A stretch of 64,000 bases of DNA from Bacteroidaceae bacterium (GTDB lineage: Bacteria > Bacteroidota > Bacteroidia > Bacteroidales > Bacteroidaceae): NCBI GenBank assembly GCA_017617315.1, contig JAFZWM010000022.1:1-64000 (forward strand). The letters are read 5' to 3'. The position numbers and the translations under genes were made by a program. The notes under the pieces are model-generated. The model saw only the letters and a program-made list of their open reading frames with translations. It did no database searches and had not been told where the DNA came from. Position 1 is the stretch's first letter; the number at the start of each line of letters is the position of its first letter. This document shows positions 37,189 through 46,985 of this stretch, piece by piece.

Positions 37189-39024
37189 TTATCCCAGATT
37201 TTGCATGTCGTTAAGTTTCTTGTAATATCCGCCAAGGGCGATGAGGCTCTCGTGCGTGCCGCGCTCAACAATCTTTCCCTCGTGCAGAACGAAAATCTCG
37301 TTGGCGTTGCGAATTGTGCTCAGACGGTGGGCAATGGCTATGGTTGTGCGCGTCTTCATCAGATGCTCGAGCGCATCCTGAACCAGACGCTCGCTCTCCG
37401 TGTCGAGAGCCGATGTAGCCTCGTCGAGAATCAGAATAGGCGGATTCTTCAGAATGGCTCGGGCAATGCTTATGCGCTGTCGCTGTCCTCCGCTCAAACG
37501 GCATCCGCGGTCGCCCACGTTGGTGTCGTATCCGTTTTCCGACTCCATGATGAAGTCGTGCGCGTTGGCAATCTTAGCGGCAGCAATCACATCGTCGAGC
37601 GTAGCGTTGTCCACTCCAAAGGCGATGTTGTCGAAGAACGACGCGTTGAACAGAATAGCCTCCTGGTTAACGTTGCCGATGAGAGAGCGCAACGAGTGCA
37701 GGGTTGCATCCTTGATGTTTACGCCGTCAATCAGAATTTCGCCTATGTTGGTGTCGTGATAGCGCGGAATGAGGTCGACGAGCGTAGATTTTCCAGAGCC
37801 CGACTGACCGACCAGCGCAATCGTCTGACCTTTCTTTATCGTGAGGTTGATGTCTTTCAGAATTGTGCGTTCAGAATTGTAGCTGAACGATACGTTTTTC
37901 AGCTCGATGCTGTCCTTCAAATCCTTGAATTCGATGGCATCTTTCTTCTCCCTGATGCTGTTTTCGGCATTCAGAATCTTGTTGATGCGCTCCATCGAAG
38001 CAAGACCTTTTGGGATGTTGTAACTTGCTTTTGATAAGTCTTTTAATGGGTTAATTATACTATATAGTATAACTATGTAGAATATGAATGTAGGGGCATC
38101 TATGCTCGAATGATTCGAGAAAATGAGCGTTCCGCCAAACCACAGAACCAGCACGATGAGGCATGTGCCCAAAAACTCGCTTACAGGATGCGCGCTCGAC
38201 TGACGGATGGCCACCAAGTTAGAGGCATCGCGAAACTCGTTGCTGCATTGCTCAAATCGGTTTATCATCTTGCGCTCGGCAATGAACGCCTTTATGATGC
38301 GCAGACCGCCCAGAGTCTCTTCCATCTGAGTCATCGTCTCGCTCCACTTGTTTTGTGCGGTAAGCGACTGCTGCTTCAGTTTCTTGCCTATCGCGCCCAT
38401 CAGCCAGCCCATAAGCGGAAGAACGGTTATGGTAAACAGCGTAAGTTGCCAGCTTATGAACACAAGCGTAGCGAAGTAGATGATGATGAGTATCGGGTTC
38501 TTTATCAGCATCTCGATAGAACTTGTGATTGATGTCTCAATCTCCGTAACATCGCCGCTCATTCGGGCAATGATGTCGCCCTTCTTCTCCTCAGAAAAGA
38601 AAGCCAGCGGAAGATTAACCACCTTTTTGTACACCTTTACGCGGATGTCTCTTACAACGCCCGTGCGCAGCGGAATCATTATGGCTGCCGAGCCGAAGTA
38701 TGCGCCCGTCTTCAGCAAGGTTGCGAAAGCAAGGAACAGACCGAGGAACAGAAGCGTGAGCGACGCTCCATAGGTGTTAATAAGCGTGCTGGTGTAATAG
38801 TAGAAGTTGTTTATGCACAAGTCCTTTATGCTATGGTCGCTGTCCCATTCCATAAACTGATACGACGTGCTGTCGATGTTGAACAGCATTCGCAGCATTG
38901 GTATCAGCGATGCAAACGAGAATATGTTTAGTACAGCCGAGAGGAGATTGAAGATTACGGCCCATACGAGATACTTCTTGTAGGGCGCAAGATACTCCTT
39001 CATTAGGTTGAAAAACTCTTTCAC
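37189..39024 (-). CDS. MsbA-type ABC exporter (permease-ATPase fusion)
   Basis: 611 aa half-transporter: six TM helices in about 1-320, then an ATPase with Walker A GQSGSGKST, signature LSGGQRQRISIARAIL and Walker B ILILDEATSALDTESE, and H-loop IAIAHRLSTIRNANE. Family members flip lipid A-core or other lipids across the inner membrane; beside glycan genes this is the likely role. Start is GTG 39024, with ATG 39003 as an alternative that would remove seven residues. Confidence 0.88.
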   Translation of the reverse strand: MKEFFNLMKEYLAPYKKYLVWAVIFNLLSAVLNIFSFASLIPMLRMLFNIDSTSYQFMEWDSDHSIKDLCINNFYYYTSTLINTYGASLTLLFLGLFLAFATLLKTGAYFGSAAIMIPLRTGVVRDIRVKVYKKVVNLPLAFFSEEKKGDIIARMSGDVTEIETSITSSIEMLIKNPILIIIYFATLVFISWQLTLFTITVLPLMGWLMGAIGKKLKQQSLTAQNKWSETMTQMEETLGGLRIIKAFIAERKMINRFEQCSNEFRDASNLVAIRQSSAHPVSEFLGTCLIVLVLWFGGTLIFSNHSSIDAPTFIFYIVILYSIINPLKDLSKASYNIPKGLASMERINKILNAENSIREKKDAIEFKDLKDSIELKNVSFSYNSERTILKDINLTIKKGQTIALVGQSGSGKSTLVDLIPRYHDTNIGEILIDGVNIKDATLHSLRSLIGNVNQEAILFNASFFDNIAFGVDNATLDDVIAAAKIANAHDFIMESENGYDTNVGDRGCRLSGGQRQRISIARAILKNPPILILDEATSALDTESERLVQDALEHLMKTRTTIAIAHRLSTIRNANEIFVLHEGKIVERGTHESLIALGGYYKKLNDMQNLG

Positions 39025-39055
39025 TATGTTATATGCTTAATTGTTTGGGAATAAT

Positions 39056-39724
39056 CTATTTTCTTCCGAAATCGGCTGGAATCTCGCCCCACCTCTCTGT
39101 TTCCCATTTAATAATGGGCGTGTTGTAGGTGTTGTTTTTCAGCCATGTCTCTGCCCGATATATTACATCGTACAGTTGTTCGGTCTTTTCATTCAGTTCA
39201 AGTTTTGTCTTGCATTTCTTTTGTGCCACCCAGCTTATTGCGTTCCGGCTGTCGCTGTAAATGGAAAGGTTTGTTATGCCTTTCTGCTTAAGCAATGCAA
39301 GACAATGGACTATTGCCAGAAACTCGCCGATGTTGTTAGTGCCGTAAACCGGGCCGTAGTGGAACACCTGCGCACCTGTGCGTAGGTCGATGCCACGATA
39401 TTCCATCGCGCCGGGATTGCCGCTGCATGCAGCATCAACCGCTATGGCGTTGGATGTTACTTCGAGCGGAAGCTGAAGAACCGTGTCGCTGCGGTATGCC
39501 GGCACGTCGGAAAGGCTTTTTTGCTTTGACGGCTGTGCGGCAGCATTGCTTCCTATATAATCGTATGGCGAGGAAGAGAAAGCCTCTTCGGCTTCTTTTT
39601 TTGTGCCGAAAGACTTGTAAAGGGCTTTGTCAAAGCCCTTTACTTGTTTCTTACAATCTTCCCAGTTGTCGTAAACTCCGGGTTCTACCCCGTGCCATAC
39701 AACGTAAAATTTTTCTTTTGCCAT
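39056..39724 (-). CDS. rnhA: Ribonuclease HI with viroplasmin domain
   Basis: 222 aa. N-terminal viroplasmin/RNase H N-domain (about 5-48; FYVVWHGVEPGVYDNWEDCKKQVKG) that binds RNA-DNA hybrids, and a catalytic RNase H domain from about 90 (AVDAACSGNPGAMEY, TNNIGEFLAIVHCLALL, IYSDSRNAISWV) with the Asp-Glu-Asp metal ligands. Its ATG shares one base with the argS stop. Confidence 0.92.
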   Translation of the reverse strand: MAKEKFYVVWHGVEPGVYDNWEDCKKQVKGFDKALYKSFGTKKEAEEAFSSSPYDYIGSNAAAQPSKQKSLSDVPAYRSDTVLQLPLEVTSNAIAVDAACSGNPGAMEYRGIDLRTGAQVFHYGPVYGTNNIGEFLAIVHCLALLKQKGITNLSIYSDSRNAISWVAQKKCKTKLELNEKTEQLYDVIYRAETWLKNNTYNTPIIKWETERWGEIPADFGRK

Positions 39725-41544
39725 TACATTCTTTCAGGAACTTCGATGCCAAGCAGACTCATGCCAAGTCTGATAATCTTGCTTACCTCGGCTGAAAGGG
39801 CAAGACGGAAAATCTTCTTCTTCTCGTCTTCCTCGCGCAAGATGCTGTAGTCGTGGTAGAACTGGTTGTATTCCTTTACAAGATCGTAGCAGTAGTTTGC
39901 TATGCAGCTTGGGTTGTAGTCCGAGCCGGCCTGCTTAACGGTTGCGGCAAAGTCTGAGATATGCTGGATAAGGTTCATCTCCTTCTCGTTTATCTCAACC
40001 GACTTGTCAAGATGCTCTGGAATGTTCAATCCCTCGGCAGCAGCCTTGCGCAATACGCTTCGGATGCGTGCGTAGGTGTACTGTATGAACGGACCTGTGT
40101 TGCCGTTGAAGTCGATACTCTCGGCTGGGTTGAACAGCATGTTCTTGCGTGCATCAACCTTCAGGATGAAGTATTTGAGTGCGCCAAGTCCAACAACGCG
40201 GGCAATCTCGTTAGCCTCTTCAGAAGTGATGTCCTGAATCTTGTTTATCTTATCTTCTGATGTCTCTTTAGCGTTGCGAATCATCTCCGAGATAAGGTCG
40301 TCGGCATCAACAACTGTTCCCTCGCGGCTCTTCATCTTTCCGTTTGGCAGCTCAACCATTCCGTATGAGAAGTGTACGAGATCCTTTCCCCACTCAAATC
40401 CCAGTTTGTCGAGAAGGATTGAAAGAACTTGGAAGTGATAGTTCTGCTCGTTTCCAACAACATAAATCATCTTGTTGATAGGAAAGTCCTGAAAACGCAG
40501 TTTTGCAGTACCGATATCCTGAGTCATGTACACAGATGTGCCGTCTGAACGCAGAAGAAGCTTCTCGTCAAGACCCTCCTTTGTAAGGTCGGCCCATACC
40601 GAGTTGTCGTCGCGGCGGTAGAAGAATCCCTTTTCCAGACCCTCCATTACCTTGTCCTTTCCTTCGAGATAGGTATTAGATTCGTAGTAGATTTTGTCGA
40701 ACGAAACGCCGAGAGCCTTGTAAGTCTCGTCAAATCCGGCATAAACCCAGTTGTTCATCTTCTCCCACAGAGCGCGAACCTCAGGGTCGTTGTTCTCCCA
40801 CTTAACAAGCATGTCGTGAGCCTCTTTTATAAGCGGTGCTTCCTGCTCAGCCTTGGTCTTAGCCTCGTCCTCGCTCATGCCCTCGGCTACGAACTTAGCC
40901 TGAAGCTCTTTACATTCAGCCTTGTAGTGCTTGTCGAAGGCAACGTAGTAGTCGCCGATAAGGTGGTCGCCCTTCTTTCCCGAAGTCTCAGGAGTCTCGC
41001 CGTTGCCGTACTTTAGCCATGCAAGCATGCTCTTGCAGATGTGTATGCCTCGGTCGTTTACGATGTTAGTCTTTACAACCTTGTTACCGTTGGCTTCCAT
41101 AATCTGTGCTATTGCCCAGCCAAGCAGGTTGTTGCGCACATGTCCGAGGTGAAGAGGCTTGTTTGTATTTGGTGATGAGTATTCAATCATTACCAGAGGG
41201 CTGTTCTCAGTTACTGGAACGAATCCGTATTTAGGGTTCTGGTGAATCTCGTCAAGAAGTTCAATCCATGACTCTGAAGAGATGACAATGTTAAGGAAGC
41301 CCTTTACTACATTGAACGATGCTACAAGATTAGAGTTCTGCTTAAGGTATTCTCCAATCTCCTGTGCCGTGTCTTCCGGTTTCTTCTTGCTCATTTTGAG
41401 GAAAGGGAAAACTACAAGAGTGAGGTGTCCTTCGAACTCTTTCTTTGTTTTAGAAATCTGCACCATATTGGCAGGAACTTCCTGTCCATATAATGTCTTT
41501 ACACCGTCGATAACCGACTGGCTCAATATATCTTCAATCTTCAT
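39724..41544 (-). CDS. argS: Arginyl-tRNA synthetase
   Basis: 606 aa class I synthetase. N-terminal additional domain, then the HIGH-type motif HLGH at 132-135 (SSPNTNKPLHLGHVRNNLLG), and the anticodon-binding domain ending LGMSLLGIEVPERM, typical of the family. ATG 41544 is chosen because the frame upstream runs into the -7 box of its own promoter. Translationally coupled to rnhA. Confidence 0.96.
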   Translation of the reverse strand: MKIEDILSQSVIDGVKTLYGQEVPANMVQISKTKKEFEGHLTLVVFPFLKMSKKKPEDTAQEIGEYLKQNSNLVASFNVVKGFLNIVISSESWIELLDEIHQNPKYGFVPVTENSPLVMIEYSSPNTNKPLHLGHVRNNLLGWAIAQIMEANGNKVVKTNIVNDRGIHICKSMLAWLKYGNGETPETSGKKGDHLIGDYYVAFDKHYKAECKELQAKFVAEGMSEDEAKTKAEQEAPLIKEAHDMLVKWENNDPEVRALWEKMNNWVYAGFDETYKALGVSFDKIYYESNTYLEGKDKVMEGLEKGFFYRRDDNSVWADLTKEGLDEKLLLRSDGTSVYMTQDIGTAKLRFQDFPINKMIYVVGNEQNYHFQVLSILLDKLGFEWGKDLVHFSYGMVELPNGKMKSREGTVVDADDLISEMIRNAKETSEDKINKIQDITSEEANEIARVVGLGALKYFILKVDARKNMLFNPAESIDFNGNTGPFIQYTYARIRSVLRKAAAEGLNIPEHLDKSVEINEKEMNLIQHISDFAATVKQAGSDYNPSCIANYCYDLVKEYNQFYHDYSILREEDEKKKIFRLALSAEVSKIIRLGMSLLGIEVPERM

Positions 41545-41574
41545 TAATTTGGAATGTTTTTTTCTTTTAAGGTG

Positions 41575-41582
41575 CAAACTTA
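41575..41582 (-). promoter_or_regulatory. -7 box of argS-rnhA
   Basis: Minus strand TAAGTTTG, exact TAnnTTTG, 30 bases before ATG 41544. Confidence 0.65.
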
Positions 41583-41592
41583 CATAAAATAT

Positions 41593-41622
41593 TTTGAATA
41601 ACTGAATAAATTAGTAATTTTG
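41593..41622 (+). promoter_or_regulatory. Promoter of the rhomboid gene
   Basis: TTTG (41593-41596), 18 bases, TAATTTTG (41615-41622): both promoter elements match. Confidence 0.75.
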
Positions 41623-41647
41623 CACCCAATTAGGAAAAATATACTAT

Positions 41648-42595
41648 ATGGATTTTAATAAAGCTCCTGTATCAAAGAATCTGATAATCATCAATGTGCT
41701 TATCTGGCTTGCATTCGAGGTGATGCACAGAATGGGGATGAGTTTTGATAGCATGTTTGCGTTGCACATGTTTGCTGCGAGCGACTTTCATTGGTATCAG
41801 TTGTTTACTCACATGTTTATGCATGCAGACTTTATGCATGTACTGTTTAACATGCTTGCCGTCTTGTGGTTTGGAGTGATGATGGAAAATATGTGGGGAT
41901 CTAAAAAATTCTTATTTTATTATTTTTTCTGTGGTGTCGGTGCTGCTCTAATTCAAGAACTTGCTCAATATGTGTATCATATGTTTGTTCTTGGTTGGTT
42001 TGGACATCCGTTCCTTGCTTTGCCCAATGGGGGGGTAATTCCAGTTTCATTGTTTCTTAATCACATACAAACATTGGGAGCATCTGGTTGCGTATATGGA
42101 TTATTATTGGCTTTTGGTATGTATGCACCAATAAGAGAGATGTTTATATACCCTATTCCTTTTCCTGTTAAGCCTAAATGGGTTGCTGTTGTGTATGCAA
42201 CATGTGAACTCCTGTCTGGGATAAAAACGGAAACAGGCGACAATGTAGCCCATTTTGCGCACCTTGGCGGAATGTTGTTCGGCTTGCTGATAATACTCTA
42301 TTGGAAAAAGTACGGCGATTACCGTCTGCCATTAGGACTCGAACCGCTGATAAACGAAAATTGTCCAAAAGAACGCAATATCTTCAACAAAATTAAAAAT
42401 CTTTTCGCCGGAAGGGAAAAGAGAGAATTCAAAGTTCGCAAGAACGAATCTTTCTCAGAAAAGAAAACCGAGAAGCGTCAGCAGCCACGCCCAAAGCGCG
42501 ACCCTGAGATTGATGCGATTCTGAAAAAAGTGCGTGAGTCGGGCTACGATTCACTCACCACCGAGGAAAAAAGAAAACTGTTTAATGGATATTAA
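41648..42595 (+). CDS. Rhomboid intramembrane serine protease
   Basis: 315 aa: membrane core of about six helices in 1-225 with HMFMHADFMHVLFNM, catalytic Ser146 in LGASGCVYG and catalytic His (probably H205) in AHFAHLGGML, then a basic cytoplasmic tail (about 235-315). Cleaves single-pass membrane proteins in the bilayer; substrate unknown. The gene is AT-richer up to about 42240 than after. The next gene starts directly on its stop codon. Confidence 0.92.
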   Translation: MDFNKAPVSKNLIIINVLIWLAFEVMHRMGMSFDSMFALHMFAASDFHWYQLFTHMFMHADFMHVLFNMLAVLWFGVMMENMWGSKKFLFYYFFCGVGAALIQELAQYVYHMFVLGWFGHPFLALPNGGVIPVSLFLNHIQTLGASGCVYGLLLAFGMYAPIREMFIYPIPFPVKPKWVAVVYATCELLSGIKTETGDNVAHFAHLGGMLFGLLIILYWKKYGDYRLPLGLEPLINENCPKERNIFNKIKNLFAGREKREFKVRKNESFSEKKTEKRQQPRPKRDPEIDAILKKVRESGYDSLTTEEKRKLFNGY

Positions 42596-43705
42596 ATGAA
42601 TTTCGGGATAAAACGATTACTTGTTAAATGTCTGTTCACGGCCAATGCCTGCATTGTGTTTCTGTGCATATTCTCGGCTTACAGCGGACATATTTCTCCG
42701 GCCGACTTTAAGTATTTGTCGTGCATGCCCATGACATTTCCTATATTTCTCCTGCTTACGGTCGTTGCGGGGATAGTAGTGCTCTTTTTCAAACCTCTGT
42801 ATGCTACAATGCAGTTGTTTTGTCTCGTAATTTGTTTTCAGCAGATAAAAGCCGTAATCCCGTATAATTTCTTTAGCAACGAGCCTTCGGCCGAGGAGCG
42901 GAAAGACTACATAAAGATGCTGAGCTATAATGTTCATGGATTTGCGGCCGAAACCATGGACGAGAACGATAGCGTAAATGAGATAATCGACTATATCGTT
43001 GCGAGCGATGCCGATATCGTTTGCCTTCAAGAGGCCGGACTGGAAAACCACAAGCTGGCAAAGGTAAAGGAAAAGTTGAAGGCCTATCCGTACCATTCCG
43101 AACTCCCGGTAGGAGAGAGCGACAAGATTTTCAACAGTATAAATTGCTTTTCGCGCTATCCTATAGTATATATAAATAAGGTAGACTATCAGTCAGAGTC
43201 TAACGGCTCGGTGCTCTACAAGATACTTGTTGATGGCGATACCATTGCCGTCATAAACAATCATTTTGAAAGCAACAGACTCACTCCGGCCGAGAAAACG
43301 ACCTACAAGAATATCATAAAGAAACATGATGTTAACACCATGCCGTCCGACTCGAAGATGCTTCTTGGCAGATTGTCGAATGCGGCAGTAGTAAGGTCGG
43401 AGCAGGTTGATATTGTGGCAAATCTGATAGACAGTCTGAGACATAGCTATCCGCTCATCGTGTGTGGCGACTTTAACGATCCGCCAAATTCATACACCCA
43501 TTGCAGGATTGGAGAGAATCTCACGGATTGCCACACGGCAGCCGGAAAAGGCTTCGGAATATCGTACAACCAGCGCGGTTTCTTCTTCAGGATAGACAAT
43601 ATAATGGTAAACGACAAGTGGGACGTTAAGTACTGCAAGGTGGATAATTCAATCTCCAAATCCGACCATAATCCGATATTTGCGTACTTGAAGATTCGAA
43701 AATAG
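42596..43705 (+). CDS. Endonuclease/exonuclease/phosphatase family membrane protein
   Basis: 369 aa. Three N-terminal hydrophobic segments (about 8-85) anchor a catalytic EEP domain: LSYNVHGF, IVCLQEAG (Glu metal ligand), INNHFESNR, VCGDFNDPPNS and SDHNPIFAYL (terminal Asp-His). Could cut nucleic acid or dephosphorylate a lipid or sugar in the periplasm; topology puts the enzyme outside or inside depending on helix number. Immediately after the rhomboid stop, so co-translated with it. Confidence 0.88.
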   Translation: MNFGIKRLLVKCLFTANACIVFLCIFSAYSGHISPADFKYLSCMPMTFPIFLLLTVVAGIVVLFFKPLYATMQLFCLVICFQQIKAVIPYNFFSNEPSAEERKDYIKMLSYNVHGFAAETMDENDSVNEIIDYIVASDADIVCLQEAGLENHKLAKVKEKLKAYPYHSELPVGESDKIFNSINCFSRYPIVYINKVDYQSESNGSVLYKILVDGDTIAVINNHFESNRLTPAEKTTYKNIIKKHDVNTMPSDSKMLLGRLSNAAVVRSEQVDIVANLIDSLRHSYPLIVCGDFNDPPNSYTHCRIGENLTDCHTAAGKGFGISYNQRGFFFRIDNIMVNDKWDVKYCKVDNSISKSDHNPIFAYLKIRK

Positions 43706-43770
43706 TCACTTTTTATCATAATTGTTCATAAAAAAGTGCGCGAAGTGCCGCTAAAAAGATAAAAAATAAT

Positions 43771-43778
43771 TATATTTG
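43771..43778 (+). promoter_or_regulatory. -7 box of secDF
   Basis: TATATTTG, exact TAnnTTTG; leader of about 75 bases before ATG 43858. Confidence 0.65.
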
Positions 43779-43857
43779 CGCGCTTATTGGACGTTTTTTG
43801 CAATGTTCAACTGCATTTGCGATAGGAAATAATAAAAATAAATTATAATCTAAAAAA

Positions 43858-46848
43858 ATGCAAAACAAAGGATTCGTAAAGATTTTTGCGGTGTTGCTGA
43901 CACTCATTTGCATCTTTTACCTGTCTTTCTCATTTGTAACTCGCCACTACGAAAGTAAGGCGGCTGCAATGGGCAAGGAGGAAGGCGCGGCTTTCCTTGA
44001 CTCTGTCATGAAGGAAAAGGTGTATCTGAATATCTACACACTAAAAGAATGTCGCGAGATGGAAATCGGCCTTGGCCTTGACTTGAAGGGCGGTATGAAC
44101 GTTATCCTTGAGGTTTCTGTGCCAGATGTTATCAAGACTTTGGCTGACCACAAGACTGACAAGGCTTTCAACGAGGCTGTTGCCAACGCTGCTACACAGG
44201 CAGAGCAGAGCCAGAAGGATTTCATCTCATTGTTCGTTTCAGAGTATCACAAATTAGCACCAAACTCTCGTCTGGCTGAGATTTTCGCAACTCAGCAGCT
44301 TAAGGGCAAGGTAAGCACATCAAGTTCAGACTCAGAAGTTGAAAGCGTATTGCGCGAGGAGGTTAAGGCAGCTGTAGATAACTCTTACAATGTACTTCGT
44401 ACTCGTATCGACCGTTTTGGTGTGGCTCAGCCAAACATCCAGACTCTCGAAGGTCAGACTGGCCGTATCATGGTCGAGATGCCAGGTATCAAGGAGCCAG
44501 AGCGTGTTCGTAAGCTGTTGCAGGGTTCTGCAAACCTTGAGTTCTGGGAGACTTACGATGCTAACGAGGTTTATCCTTATCTCGTAAGCGCAGATGAGCA
44601 CGTTCGCGACATTATTGCCGGCAACGACACTACTGCAAAGGCTGAAGTTGCTGATACAGTTGCTGCCAAGTCAACTAAGAGCGTTACTGAGACTCTTAGC
44701 GCTTTGACAAGCAAGAATGATGCAGCTCCAAAGAAGAGCAATTCAGCGGCAGAGAAGGAGCATCCGCTCTTCTCAAAGCTTAGCCCTGCAAACTATGGCT
44801 GTATCGTAGGTTACGCAGTTGCACGCGATACTGCTGATGTAAACAAGTACTTGGCAATGGCTAAGAACACACTTCCTTCAGACCTTTCTTTGAAGTGGGG
44901 TGTTAAGGCCGTTACATTCGGCGAGAAGAACAAGACTGAGTTCTTCGAGTTGTATGCAATCAAGATTACTCAGCGCGATGGCAGAGCTCCACTCGAGGGC
45001 GATGTCGTTACAGATGCTAAGGACGAGTTCGACCACAATAATGGCCGCCCATGCGTAAGTATGCAGATGAACTCAGACGGCGCACGTCGTTGGGCAGCTC
45101 TTACAAAGGCTAACGTAGGTAGAGCTATTGCTATCGTTCTTGACGGTTTGGTATATAGTGCTCCAAACGTAAACAACGAGATTAACGGTGGTAACTCACA
45201 GATTACAGGTAACTTTACTCCAGAAGATACAAAGGACTTGGCTAACGTGTTGAAGTCTGGTAAGATGCCAGCCCCTACACACATCGTGCAGGAGGACATC
45301 GTTGGTCCGTCACTTGGTCAGGAGTCAATCAATCAGGGAATCACATCGTTCGTAATTGCGTTCATCATCCTTATGATTTACATGTGCGCAATGTACGGCT
45401 TCACTCCGGGTATGGTTGCAAACGGTGCTCTTGTGCTCAACTTCTTCTTCACACTCGGTGTATTGACATCATTCCAGGCTGCACTTACAATGAGTGGTAT
45501 TGCCGGTATGGTTCTTTCGCTTGGTATGGCGGTTGATGCCAACGTGCTTATCTACGAGCGTACTAAGGAAGAGATGAAGGCTGGCAAGCATGTTGCCGAT
45601 GCAATCTCTGCTGGTTACAGCAATGCATTCTCTGCAATCTTCGACTCTAACCTTACATCAATCATCACAGGTGTAATCTTGTTCTACTTCGGAACAGGTC
45701 CTATCCGTGGTTTCGCAACTACATTGATTATCGGTATCGTCTGCTCATTCTTCACAGCTGTGTTCTTGACTCGTATGGTATTCGAACACTTCCTGAAGAA
45801 GGAGAAGTGGACTAACCTTACTTTCACAACAGGTTTGTCAAAGAACATGATGACAAATACACACTTCCATTTCATGGGAGCATACAAGAAGTCATTCACA
45901 GTATTTGGTGTTCTTCTTGTTGCATGTGTAGCATCATTCTTTGTTCGCGGTCTTAGCAAGTCTATCGACTTTACTGGTGGTCGCAACTATGTTGTCCGTT
46001 TCGAGAATCAGGTTGAGCCAGAGACAGTTCGCGGTCTTGTTGCTGCAAAGAGCGGTGAGGCTAACGTGTCATGTATCGCACTTGGTACAGACCACAAGAC
46101 AATCCGTATCTCTACAAACTACAAGATAGAGAGCAACTCACCAAGTGTTGATTCTGAAATCGAGTCATTGGTATTTGATGCACTCAAGGGCGGTAACCTT
46201 TTGGCAAGCGATGTTGACTTGGCAAGATTCATCGACCGTGATAATCAGAAGGGTGGTTCTATCATCAGTTCTCAGAAGGTAGGTCCTTCTATTGCTGAGG
46301 ATATCACTTACGGAGCAATCCTTTCTGTATGCTATGCGTTGGTGGCAATCTTCCTTTACATCTTGCTTCGTTTCCGCAACGTGTCATACTCTATTGGTTG
46401 TACAATCGCACTTACTGTCGATACTTTGCTTATCATCGGTGCATACTCATTGTGCTGGGGCTGGATGCCATTCTCTCTCGAGATTGACCAGACATTCATC
46501 GGTGCAATCCTTACTGCAATCGGTTACTCTATCAACGATAAGGTGGTTATCTTCGACCGTATCCGTGAGAGCTTCGGCTTGCATCCAAAAGAGGATCGTC
46601 AGACATTGTTTAACAACGCATTGAACACAACTCTTGCACGTACTATCAATACATCTGTTTCTACATTGATTGTATTGCTCTGTATCTTCATCCTTGGTGG
46701 TGAGAGCATCAGAAGCTTTGCATTCGCAATGATTCTGGGTGTTGTTATCGGTACATGCTCATCATTGTTCGTCGCAGCTCCTACTGCATACCTCGTAATG
46801 GGTAAGCGCATCAAGGAGACTGACGCTGAAGCAATCAAAGAGATTTAA
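43858..46848 (+). CDS. secDF: Fused protein translocase subunit SecDF
   Basis: 996 aa fusion. SecD half: GLGLDLKGGMNVILEV, periplasmic P1 domain with a Lys/Ala/Ser-rich insertion (about 270-305), NGGNSQITGNFTPEDTKDLANVLKSG, and LGMAVDANVLIYERTKEEM. SecF half: KSIDFTGGRNYVVRF and AIGYSINDKVVIFDRIRESFG. It pulls proteins across the inner membrane using the proton gradient. Codons are strongly biased, as in exb and kor genes. Confidence 0.96.
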   Translation: MQNKGFVKIFAVLLTLICIFYLSFSFVTRHYESKAAAMGKEEGAAFLDSVMKEKVYLNIYTLKECREMEIGLGLDLKGGMNVILEVSVPDVIKTLADHKTDKAFNEAVANAATQAEQSQKDFISLFVSEYHKLAPNSRLAEIFATQQLKGKVSTSSSDSEVESVLREEVKAAVDNSYNVLRTRIDRFGVAQPNIQTLEGQTGRIMVEMPGIKEPERVRKLLQGSANLEFWETYDANEVYPYLVSADEHVRDIIAGNDTTAKAEVADTVAAKSTKSVTETLSALTSKNDAAPKKSNSAAEKEHPLFSKLSPANYGCIVGYAVARDTADVNKYLAMAKNTLPSDLSLKWGVKAVTFGEKNKTEFFELYAIKITQRDGRAPLEGDVVTDAKDEFDHNNGRPCVSMQMNSDGARRWAALTKANVGRAIAIVLDGLVYSAPNVNNEINGGNSQITGNFTPEDTKDLANVLKSGKMPAPTHIVQEDIVGPSLGQESINQGITSFVIAFIILMIYMCAMYGFTPGMVANGALVLNFFFTLGVLTSFQAALTMSGIAGMVLSLGMAVDANVLIYERTKEEMKAGKHVADAISAGYSNAFSAIFDSNLTSIITGVILFYFGTGPIRGFATTLIIGIVCSFFTAVFLTRMVFEHFLKKEKWTNLTFTTGLSKNMMTNTHFHFMGAYKKSFTVFGVLLVACVASFFVRGLSKSIDFTGGRNYVVRFENQVEPETVRGLVAAKSGEANVSCIALGTDHKTIRISTNYKIESNSPSVDSEIESLVFDALKGGNLLASDVDLARFIDRDNQKGGSIISSQKVGPSIAEDITYGAILSVCYALVAIFLYILLRFRNVSYSIGCTIALTVDTLLIIGAYSLCWGWMPFSLEIDQTFIGAILTAIGYSINDKVVIFDRIRESFGLHPKEDRQTLFNNALNTTLARTINTSVSTLIVLLCIFILGGESIRSFAFAMILGVVIGTCSSLFVAAPTAYLVMGKRIKETDAEAIKEI

Positions 46849-46863
46849 AACATTAAATAAAAG

Positions 46864-46900
46864 CCTCTTCCGGCTTTGCAAAGAGTTGGGAGAGGTTTCT
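46864..46900 (+). terminator. Possible weak terminator after secDF
   Basis: CCTCTTCC (46864-46871) can pair with GGGAGAGG (46888-46895) before TTTCT, and a smaller AAGCC/GGCTT stem overlaps it. The T tract is short, so read-through into the tRNA is possible. Confidence 0.35.
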
Positions 46901-46904
46901 ACCA

Positions 46905-46976
46905 GCCCTTGTAGTTCAACGGATAGAATAGAAGTTTCCTAAACTTTAGATAGGGGTTCGATTCCCCTCGGGGGTA
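46905..46976 (+). tRNA. tRNA-Arg (anticodon CCT)
   Basis: 72 bases fold as a cloverleaf: acceptor GCCCTTG/CGGGGGT with several G-T pairs, D arm GTAGTTCAACGG, anticodon stem GAAGT/ACTTT around loop TTCCTAA (anticodon CCT at 46938-46940), T arm AGGGG-TTCGATT-CCCCT. CCA is not encoded. Its last bases are the integration site of the element that follows. Confidence 0.95.
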
Positions 46977-46978
46977 CA
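46961..46978 (+). repeat. attL: 18-bp core at the tRNA 3' end
   Basis: ATTCCCCTCGGGGGTACA, covering the T-stem 3' side and the acceptor 3' side of the tRNA. Identical to 52149-52166. Confidence 0.92.
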
Positions 46979-46985
46979 TTTGAGG

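Noticed and set aside
36055..38034. 659-codon open frame on the plus strand
   Set aside because: It is fully antisense to the second LTA-synthase-like gene and the ABC exporter, both with clear family motifs. Its protein is rich in Arg, Cys and His without domains, as expected of a mirror frame of GC-richer coding DNA.
41648..42595. Composition shift in the rhomboid gene as recombination break
   Set aside because: The difference between the membrane part (22 of 60 G/C at 42061-42120) and the tail (29 of 60 at 42301-42360) is small and could follow from amino-acid content.
43706..43770. Hairpin CACTTTTTAT/ATAAAAAAGTG after the EEP gene as terminator
   Set aside because: The AT-rich stem lacks a following T tract; it may be chance in AT-rich DNA.
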